The notes beneath the pieces were generated by a model. That model ran no database searches. It was given only the letters and a program-made list of their open reading frames with translations, and was not told the origin of the DNA. DNA of 12,329 nt. Origin: an uncultured Collinsella sp. Its GTDB lineage: Bacteria; Actinomycetota; Coriobacteriia; Coriobacteriales; Coriobacteriaceae. The stretch spans positions 1-12,329 of the forward strand of contig URUW01000038.1 in the NCBI GenBank assembly GCA_900551205.1, written 5' to 3'. Below, piece after piece: positions 7,461-12,329 of the stretch. A program made the position numbers and the translations under genes. Every line of letters starts with the position of its first letter. The first letter of the stretch is position 1.

Positions 7461-7497
7461 AAAAAGGGCCCGGAAGGCGAAGCCTTCCGGGCCCTTT
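7461..7497 (-). terminator. Strong intrinsic terminator of pyk (possibly bidirectional)
   Basis: Left arm 7463-7478 (starts AAAGGGCCCGG) and right arm 7482-7497 (ends GGGCCCTTT) are perfect inverted repeats of 16 bp around a 3-nt loop. On the minus strand the stem is followed by TTTTT (complement of 7461-7465), the classic form, 29 nt after the pyk stop. On the plus strand only TTT ends the stem, so it may serve the convergent phospholipase-like gene less efficiently. That gene has no other terminator in 7314-7460. Confidence 0.92.
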
Positions 7498-7501
7498 GCA
7501 A

Positions 7502-7517
7502 TGCAAGCATGCTTGCA
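7502..7517. repeat. Perfect 16-bp palindrome between pyk stop and its terminator
   Basis: TGCAAGCATGCTTGCA is identical to its reverse complement with no spacer. It lies 8 nt downstream of the pyk stop codon and 4 nt before the terminator hairpin (on the minus strand). With no loop it would make a poor RNA hairpin, and it could be a protein site or chance. Nothing else in the sequence assigns a function. Confidence 0.6.
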
Positions 7518-7525
7518 AGTGCGAT

Positions 7526-8986
7526 TTAGCGCACCTGAGCGACGTAAGCGACGTTGGTCGAGGAGACCTTGTCCTCGAGCTGAACACTCATGCGGGGATC
7601 GCCGGCGGTAGCGACGGTCAGATCGCCGGCCTCGACGTAGCCGAGCTCCTTAGCGGTCTCGATCGCCTTGACGATCGTGCCGTTGACGGTGCCCTGGGTA
7701 ATCTCGGCCTGATGCGGGATAACGCCCCAGTACATGATCATCTGCTGGACGGCCCACTCGTGGCGGGAGAACGCGCAGATCGGCATGTTGGGACGGAAGT
7801 GCGAGATCAGGCGAGCGGTACGACCGGTGGTCGTCGGCACGGTGATGCACTTGGCGCCAACGGTGGTAGCCATGTTCACAGCGGACATACCCACAACGTT
7901 GTTGACGACGCGGGTGCCGTGAGCATCGGCCGGAACCTCGAGCGGAGCGTGGGCCGGGAGGTACTTCTCGGTCTCGAGAGCAATGCTGGCCTGCATCTTA
8001 ACGGCCTCGACCGGGTACTTACCGGCAGCGGACTCGCCAGAGAGCATAACGGCGTCGGTGCCGTCGTAGATGGCGTTAGCAACGTCGGCAACCTCGGCGC
8101 GCGTCGGGCGCGGGTTCTGCTGCATGGAGTCGAGCATCTGCGTAGCAGTGATGACGGGCTTGTAGGCCGCGTTGCACTTGGCGATGATTTCCTTCTGGAT
8201 GTGGGGAACGAGCTCGGGCTTGATCTCGATGCCCAGGTCGCCACGGGCGACCATGATGCCGTCGGAAGCCTCGAGGATCTCGTCGAAGTTCTCGACGCCC
8301 AGGGCGCACTCGATCTTCGGGAAGATCGTCACGTGCTCGCCGCCGTTCTCGCGGCAAAGCTTGCGGATGCCACGGACGGACTCGCCGTCACGGATGAAGG
8401 AAGCGGCGATGTAGTCGATGTTCTCGGTCAGGCCAAAGAGGATGTCCTGACGATCGCGCTCGGTGATGGCGGGCAGCGAGATGTTGACGTTGGGCATGTT
8501 GACGCCCTTGCGCTCGCCGATCAGGCCGTCATTCTTGACGACGCAGGTCATGTCCTGGCCGTCGACGGACTCGACCTCGAGGGCAACCAGGCCGTCATCG
8601 ATCAGGATGAGGGAGCCCTTCTCGACCTCGGAGGGCAGAGCCAGGTAGTCGAGGGAGATGTGCTCAGCGGTGCCGTGGAAATCCTCGGACGTGGGCTGAG
8701 CGGTGACGACGATCTTGTCGCCGGTCTTGACGGCAACCTTCTTGCCGTCGACCAGAAGGCCGGTGCGGACCTCGGGGCCCTTGGTGTCGAGCAGGATGCC
8801 GACGGGCAGACCGAGCTCCTTGGAAATACGGCGGACGCGCTCGATGCGACCGTGGTGCTCGTCGTAGGAGCCGTGCGAGAAGTTAAAACGGGCGACGTTC
8901 ATGCCCGCCTTGATCATCTCGCGGATGGTCTCGTCGCTATCGCAGGCGGGACCCATGGTGCATACAATCTTAGTGCGCTTGTACAT
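7526..8986 (-). CDS. pyk: Pyruvate kinase
   Basis: This cytosolic glycolytic enzyme transfers phosphate from phosphoenolpyruvate to ADP, giving pyruvate and ATP. It has 486 residues, the short bacterial form without a C-terminal PEP-utilising extension. The N-terminal RTKIVCTMGPA and NVARFNFSHG belong to the (beta/alpha)8 A domain. B domain: about residues 70-165, after LDTKGPEVRTG. The catalytic Lys224 lies in IFPKIE, followed by the metal and substrate loop MVARGDLGIEI. Next come ITATQMLDSM, then NPRPTRAEVADVANA and DAVMLSGESAAGKYP. C domain: about 350-486, with the usual regulatory fold. The stretch after KIE reads CALGVENFDE, where many homologues have NQEG or similar, but the catalytic residues are kept. 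The start is fixed by GGAGG (plus-strand 8992-8996) 5 nt upstream. Its promoter lies in the divergent region shared with the Ca2+ ATPase. Confidence 0.98.
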   Translation of the reverse strand: MYKRTKIVCTMGPACDSDETIREMIKAGMNVARFNFSHGSYDEHHGRIERVRRISKELGLPVGILLDTKGPEVRTGLLVDGKKVAVKTGDKIVVTAQPTSEDFHGTAEHISLDYLALPSEVEKGSLILIDDGLVALEVESVDGQDMTCVVKNDGLIGERKGVNMPNVNISLPAITERDRQDILFGLTENIDYIAASFIRDGESVRGIRKLCRENGGEHVTIFPKIECALGVENFDEILEASDGIMVARGDLGIEIKPELVPHIQKEIIAKCNAAYKPVITATQMLDSMQQNPRPTRAEVADVANAIYDGTDAVMLSGESAAGKYPVEAVKMQASIALETEKYLPAHAPLEVPADAHGTRVVNNVVGMSAVNMATTVGAKCITVPTTTGRTARLISHFRPNMPICAFSRHEWAVQQMIMYWGVIPHQAEITQGTVNGTIVKAIETAKELGYVEAGDLTVATAGDPRMSVQLEDKVSSTNVAYVAQVR

Positions 8987-9049
8987 TCAGACCTCCATCT
9001 GACATCGTCTTGCGCTGATAGATAAACCATAAGAAATAAAACCGTGTTG

Positions 9050-9055
9050 ATTATA
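9050..9055 (-). promoter_or_regulatory. Putative -10 box of the pyk promoter
   Basis: The minus strand reads TATAAT, a perfect -10 hexamer, which would start transcription near 9043 and give a leader of about 57 nt. The sequence 17 nt upstream (GGGGTA) is not a normal -35, so an activator or a different promoter is possible. Confidence 0.45.
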
Positions 9056-9235
9056 ACGAAATGCTGACCGAATACCCCATAAAATCGACCGTATGCCGAA
9101 TTAGAAGTTCATTTTTTGCGGGATAAACGGTATATGAAAAAATTTACCAACCGCTCTAACCGCTGCTATCTGGGCGATATGTCAGTTTGGCGATGTGCCG
9201 AAGAAAAAACGTTTTACCAATGTTGAGCATCACAC

Positions 9236-9259
9236 GGTCTGCACCGTTGCGTGCGGACC
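9236..9259. repeat. Imperfect palindrome upstream of the ATPase promoter, candidate operator
   Basis: GGTCTGCAC (9236-9244) and GTGCGGACC (9251-9259) are inverted repeats with one mismatch (a G-U in RNA) around the 6-nt spacer CGTTGC. It ends 20 nt before the putative -35 box. The position suits an activator or regulator site. The regulator is unknown. Confidence 0.4.
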
Positions 9260-9279
9260 ATATTTCCAAACCGATTGTT

Positions 9280-9309
9280 TTGGCTAGACGCGTCGCTTTG
9301 GGGTACCAT
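9280..9309 (+). promoter_or_regulatory. Putative promoter of the Ca2+ ATPase gene
   Basis: TTGGCT (9280-9285) and TACCAT (9304-9309) with an 18-nt spacer each match the sigma-70 consensus at four of six positions. The -10 resembles the TATCAT proposed for the nickel operon. Transcription would begin near 9316 and yield a leader of about 110 nt. Confidence 0.45.
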
Positions 9310-9315
9310 AGCTCC

Positions 9316-9427
9316 ACTATCAACTGCCGCTCAGCACGGCAGCCTTGATGAGCCCTTGCCCTTCTCCTGGGAATTATGATCGGGCATCAATCTGCTGAGT
9401 GGCCCGAATCCCAGGAGGGGACTCTAT
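9316..9427 (+). promoter_or_regulatory. Structured 5' leader of the ATPase mRNA with SD-sequestering helix, candidate riboswitch-like element
   Basis: Hairpin A pairs CTGCCG (9324-9329) with CGGCAG (9337-9342). Helix B pairs 9361-9372 with 9409-9420 over 12 bp (two of them G-U) and buries the whole Shine-Dalgarno AGGAGGGG (9413-9420), 7 nt before the ATG. Helix B continues with TT/AA (9374-9375 with 9407-9408), a 5-nt bulge, and CGGGC/GCCCG (9381-9385 with 9402-9406) under a 16-nt loop. An alternative pairing of TTGATG (9345-9350) with CATCAA (9385-9390), plus CCC (9353-9355) with GGG (9382-9384), would break the inner helix. I do not recognise a known class; the yybP-ykoY manganese and M-box magnesium consensus elements are not apparent. 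Confidence 0.5.
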
Positions 9428-12082
9428 ATGCAAAAGGAATACCTGTCCGCCGCGGCGGAGGTGCTCAGCGACCAAGGTGTCGATGAGAACCTCGGCCTGA
9501 GCAACGACGAGGCGTCTTCGCGCCTCGCCAAGACAGGCCCTAACAAGCTCGAGGAAGCTGAGAAGACGCCGCTGTGGAGGCGTTTCTTTGAACAGATGGC
9601 TGACCCTATGGTCATCATGCTGATCGTTGCCGCCGTCATCAGTGCGCTCACGGGCATGGTCAAGGGCGAGCCCGACTTTGCCGATGTTGCCATCATCATG
9701 TTCGTCGTTATCGTCAACTCGGTGCTGGGCGTGGTCCAGGAAGCCAAGAGCGAGGAGGCCCTCGAGGCCCTGCAGGAGATGAGTGCGGCGCAGTCCAAGG
9801 TGCTGCGCGACGGCAAGCTCGTGCACCTGCCGAGCGCCGAGCTCGTGCCCGGCGACGTGATCATGCTCGAGGCGGGCGACTCCGTCCCGGCCGACTGCCG
9901 CGTGCTCGAGAGCGCCACGATGAAGATCGAAGAGGCCGCGCTCACCGGCGAGTCCGTGCCCGTAGAGAAGCACGCCAACGTGATCGAGCTCGCTGCGGGC
10001 ACCGATGACGTGCCGCTCGGCGACCGTAAGAACATGTGCTATATGGGCTCCACCGTCGTGTACGGCCGTGGTCGCGCCGTCGTGGTCGGCACCGGCATGA
10101 ACACCGAGATGGGCAAGATCGCCGGCGCCCTGGCCGAGGCCAAGGAAGAGCTCACGCCGTTGCAAGTGAAGCTCGCCGAGCTCAGCCGCATCCTTACCAT
10201 TATGGTTATCGTCATCTGCGTCGTCATCTTTGGCGTTGATATCATCCGCCACGGCGTGGGCAACGTTCTTACCGACCCGACCGCCCTGCTCGATACCTTT
10301 ATGGTCGCCGTCTCGCTCGCCGTCGCTGCCATCCCCGAGGGCCTGGTCGCCGTCGTGACCATCGTCCTTTCGCTTGGCGTGACCAAGATGGCCAAGCGCC
10401 AGGCGATTATCCGCAAGCTCTCTGCTGTCGAGACCCTTGGCTGCACACAGACCATCTGCTCCGACAAGACCGGTACCCTTACCCAGAACAAGATGACCGT
10501 CGTCAAGCACGAGCTCGCTGCGCCCAAGGAGAAGTTCCTGGCCGGCATGGCGCTGTGCTCCGATGCTCAGTGGGACGAGGAGCTGGGCGAGGCCGTGGGC
10601 GAGCCGACCGAGTGCGCGCTCGTCAACGACGCCGGCAAGGCTGGCCTCACCGGCCTGACTGCCGAGCATCCGCGCGTGGGCGAGGCCCCGTTCGACTCGG
10701 GCCGCAAGATGATGTCCGTGATCGTCGAGACCTTGGATGGCGAGTACGAGCAGTACACCAAGGGCGCGCCCGACGTGGTGATCGGCCTGTGCACCCATAT
10801 CTACGAGGGCGAAAAGGTCGTCCCGCTGACCGAGGAGCGTCGCGCCGAGCTCGTGGCCGCCAACAAGGCCATGGCCGACGAGGCTCTGCGCGTGCTGGCG
10901 CTGGCAAGCCGCACCTACACCGAGGTCCCGAGCGACTGCAGCCCCGCTGCGCTCGAGCACGACTTGGTCTTCTGCGGCCTGTCCGGCATGATCGACCCGG
11001 TCCGCCCCGAGGTCGCCGAAGCCATCCGCGAGGCCCACGACGCTGGCATTCGCACCGTCATGATCACGGGCGACCACATCGACACCGCCGTGGCCATCGC
11101 CAAGCAGCTGGGCAGCCATGCCCTCACCGGTGCCGACCTCGATCGCATGAGCGACGAGGAGCTCGACGCGCACATCGAGGACTACGGCGTGTACGCCCGC
11201 GTCCAGCCCGAGCACAAGACCCGCATCGTCGAGGCCTGGAAGTCGCGTGACCAGATCGTGGCCATGACGGGCGATGGCGTCAACGACGCCCCGTCCATCA
11301 AGCGCGCCGACATTGGCGTTGGTATGGGCATCACCGGTACCGACGTCGCCGACATGGTACTTGCCGATGACAACTTCGCTACCATCATCGGCGCCTGCGA
11401 AGAGGGTCGTCGCATCTACGACAACATCCGCAAGGTCATCCAGTTCCTGCTTTCGGCCAACCTTGCCGAGGTGTTCTCGGTGTTTATCGCCACGCTCATC
11501 GGCTTTACCATCTTCCAGCCGGTGCAGCTGCTGTGGGTGAACCTGGTCACCGACTGCTTCCCCGCGCTCGCGCTGGGCATGGAGGATGCCGAGGGCGACA
11601 TCATGAAGCGCAAGCCGCGCAACGCCAAGGACGGTGTCTTTGCCGGACATATGGGTCTGGACTGTGTGGTCCAGGGCCTAATCATCACCGCGCTGGTGCT
11701 GGCGAGCTTCTTTGTGGGCGTGTACTTTGACATGGGCTACATCCACATCGCCGATATGATCGCCGGCAATGCCGACGAGGAAGGCGTGATGATGGCGTTC
11801 ATCACGCTCAACATGGTCGAGATTTTCCACTGCTTCAATATGCGCAGCCGTCGTGCGTCGCTGTTCACCATGAAGAAGCAGAACAAGTGGCTGTGGGCTT
11901 CCGCCGCGCTGGCACTGGTGCTGACGGTGATCGTGACCGTGCAGCCGACGCTTGCCGAGATGTTCTTTGGCCCCGTGACGCTTGAGCTCAAGGGCGTTGT
12001 CGCTGCCCTGGGCCTGGCCTTCCTGATCATCCCGCTGATGGAGATCTACAAGGCGATCATGCGCGCGGTCGAGAAGGAGTAG
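9428..12082 (+). CDS. P-type calcium-translocating ATPase (P2A, SERCA-like)
   Basis: An 884-residue integral membrane pump that exports Ca2+ using ATP. It has an N-terminal cation-ATPase domain (1-60) and about ten membrane helices (TM1 near 60-77, TM2 83-104, TM3 253-272, TM4 285-310, the last six after 665). The actuator TGES is at 173-176 and the phosphorylated Asp346 is in CSDKTGTLTQ. KGAPD lies in the nucleotide domain; MITGDH and TGDGVNDAP (614-622) form the hinge. The substrate residues match SERCA: Glu304 in TM4 PEGL, Asn678 and Glu681 in TM5 (SANLAE), Asn705, Thr708 and Asp709 in TM6 (NLVTD), and Glu798 in TM8 (VEIFHCFN). This argues for Ca2+ rather than Mg2+, Na+ or Mn2+, though transport of other cations cannot be excluded. 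ATG 9428 has AGGAGGGG 7 nt upstream, buried in a leader helix. The gene appears monocistronic. Confidence 0.93.
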   Translation: MQKEYLSAAAEVLSDQGVDENLGLSNDEASSRLAKTGPNKLEEAEKTPLWRRFFEQMADPMVIMLIVAAVISALTGMVKGEPDFADVAIIMFVVIVNSVLGVVQEAKSEEALEALQEMSAAQSKVLRDGKLVHLPSAELVPGDVIMLEAGDSVPADCRVLESATMKIEEAALTGESVPVEKHANVIELAAGTDDVPLGDRKNMCYMGSTVVYGRGRAVVVGTGMNTEMGKIAGALAEAKEELTPLQVKLAELSRILTIMVIVICVVIFGVDIIRHGVGNVLTDPTALLDTFMVAVSLAVAAIPEGLVAVVTIVLSLGVTKMAKRQAIIRKLSAVETLGCTQTICSDKTGTLTQNKMTVVKHELAAPKEKFLAGMALCSDAQWDEELGEAVGEPTECALVNDAGKAGLTGLTAEHPRVGEAPFDSGRKMMSVIVETLDGEYEQYTKGAPDVVIGLCTHIYEGEKVVPLTEERRAELVAANKAMADEALRVLALASRTYTEVPSDCSPAALEHDLVFCGLSGMIDPVRPEVAEAIREAHDAGIRTVMITGDHIDTAVAIAKQLGSHALTGADLDRMSDEELDAHIEDYGVYARVQPEHKTRIVEAWKSRDQIVAMTGDGVNDAPSIKRADIGVGMGITGTDVADMVLADDNFATIIGACEEGRRIYDNIRKVIQFLLSANLAEVFSVFIATLIGFTIFQPVQLLWVNLVTDCFPALALGMEDAEGDIMKRKPRNAKDGVFAGHMGLDCVVQGLIITALVLASFFVGVYFDMGYIHIADMIAGNADEEGVMMAFITLNMVEIFHCFNMRSRRASLFTMKKQNKWLWASAALALVLTVIVTVQPTLAEMFFGPVTLELKGVVAALGLAFLIIPLMEIYKAIMRAVEKE

Positions 12083-12105
12083 GTCGAAAGGCCATCCTTC
12101 CCACC

Positions 12106-12196
12106 GGCCCGACCGCCTGCGGGGTTTCTTCCTCGCTGGTCCTCGCGCTTCGCGCTGCGGGATCGCTCGGAAGAAACCCCTCCCGGCGGGCGGGCC
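12106..12196. repeat. Long imperfect inverted repeat downstream of the ATPase gene
   Basis: Two nested arms fold on each other. 12106-12117 pairs with 12185-12196 with one mismatch, and GGGGTTTCTTCC (12121-12132) is an exact inverted repeat of GGAAGAAACCCC (12169-12180). The 36-nt interior (12133-12168) has its own smaller GC-rich hairpin around GCGCTTCGCGC. No T tract follows, so it is not a standard terminator. It could be a REP or MITE-like element or a structured mRNA 3' end. Only one copy is present here. Confidence 0.65.
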
Positions 12197-12238
12197 TTCG
12201 GATAACCTCTCGGGACCATTGGCTGAGGGAAAGTTTGT

Positions 12239-12272
12239 GAGCTGGTCGGGCTTTGCCCGGCCAGCTCTTTTT
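12239..12272 (+). terminator. Intrinsic terminator of the Ca2+ ATPase transcript
   Basis: GAGCTGGTCGGGC (12239-12251) pairs with GCCCGGCCAGCTC (12255-12267) over 13 bp with one G-U, a TTT loop, and a TTTTT tract at 12268-12272. It is a textbook rho-independent terminator, 157 nt after the ATPase stop. Confidence 0.92.
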
Positions 12273-12290
12273 GATTCAAGACTTTAGTCT

Positions 12291-12311
12291 GCTGGCCGCG
12301 CAGCGGCCAGC
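12291..12311 (+). terminator. Second hairpin after the terminator, possible backup terminator
   Basis: GCTGGCCGC (12291-12299) pairs perfectly with GCGGCCAGC (12303-12311) around a 3-nt loop, followed by TTTAAA. The short T run makes it weak. Its arms share GCTGG and GGCCAGC with the terminator just upstream, suggesting a duplicated terminator. The window ends 18 nt later, so a link to the next gene cannot be judged. Confidence 0.45.
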
Positions 12312-12329
12312 TTTAAACCACCCGCTACG

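Larger units (their letters stand above)
8987..9427. other. Divergent intergenic control region between pyk and the Ca2+ ATPase
   Basis: These 441 nt hold no convincing ORF and are clearly AT-richer than the genes, especially 9001-9220, with A/T runs at 9111-9117 and 9137-9145. It contains the pyk promoter (left), an imperfect palindrome (9236-9259), the ATPase promoter (9280-9309) and its structured leader. Other small signals are the direct repeat AACCGCT at 9149-9155 and 9158-9164, two copies of TTTACCAA (from 9143 and 9213), and the palindrome AAAACGTTTT at 9206-9215. Their meaning is unknown. Confidence 0.7.

Noticed and set aside
7424..9025. 533-residue plus-strand open frame across pyk
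   Set aside because: It is antisense to a clear pyruvate kinase and begins inside the pyk terminator; no recognisable domain.
9374..11650. 758-residue minus-strand open frame across the Ca2+ ATPase
   Set aside because: It is a shadow of the ATPase gene, with low-complexity His/Asp/Gly-rich translation and no motif; the plus-strand protein has every P-type ATPase motif.
12046..12279. Minus-strand frame of 77 codons after the ATPase
   Set aside because: It spans the inverted repeat and part of the terminator and encodes a Pro/Arg/Gly/Ser-rich sequence with no domain; most likely noncoding.

Overview
The window looks like a piece of a moderately high-GC bacterial chromosome, roughly 60% G+C by eye, with strong G/C preference at third codon positions and Shine-Dalgarno sequences before most genes. 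Gene content, codon style and protein sequences suggest an anaerobic gut actinobacterium of the Coriobacteriia, most likely Collinsella or a close relative. That placement is inference from familiarity, since no 16S or marker search was possible. No phage, transposase, CRISPR or tRNA/rRNA gene is visible. Seven protein genes account for most of the DNA.

Layout: (1) 1-3424 holds the 3' part of pheS and a complete pheT, the two subunits of phenylalanyl-tRNA synthetase. They are separated by an unusually long 175-nt gap that ends in two small hairpins, the second covering the pheT ribosome-binding site. A hairpin terminator follows. (2) 3590-6386 is an energy-coupling-factor metal uptake operon: a NikM protein fused to a NikN-like module, the transmembrane coupling protein NikQ, and the ATPase NikO. 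A perfect inverted repeat, GTGTTAC-N14-GTAACAC, sits just after its promoter and matches the NikR operator known from other bacteria. Together with the fused NikMN architecture, this points to nickel rather than cobalt. (3) 6465-7313 is a cytosolic-looking zinc-dependent phospholipase C family protein, probably with its own extended -10 promoter. (4) 7526-8986, on the minus strand, is pyruvate kinase, converging on the phospholipase-like gene across a near-perfect terminator. (5) A 441-nt AT-richer divergent control region separates pyk from (6) a SERCA-like P-type Ca2+ ATPase at 9428-12082. That gene is preceded by a roughly 110-nt leader RNA whose terminal helix buries the Shine-Dalgarno and which has an alternative pairing. 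(7) After the ATPase come a long imperfect inverted repeat, a strong intrinsic terminator and a second hairpin, running to the window edge.

The genes are mostly housekeeping (translation, glycolysis) and ion homeostasis (Ni uptake, Ca efflux). I see no undescribed multi-gene system. The most interesting signals are regulatory: the riboswitch-like leader of the Ca2+ ATPase, the exact NikR-type operator, the two-site Ca2+ ligand set in the ATPase, the SD-occluding hairpin before pheT, and the 91-nt inverted repeat downstream of the ATPase.
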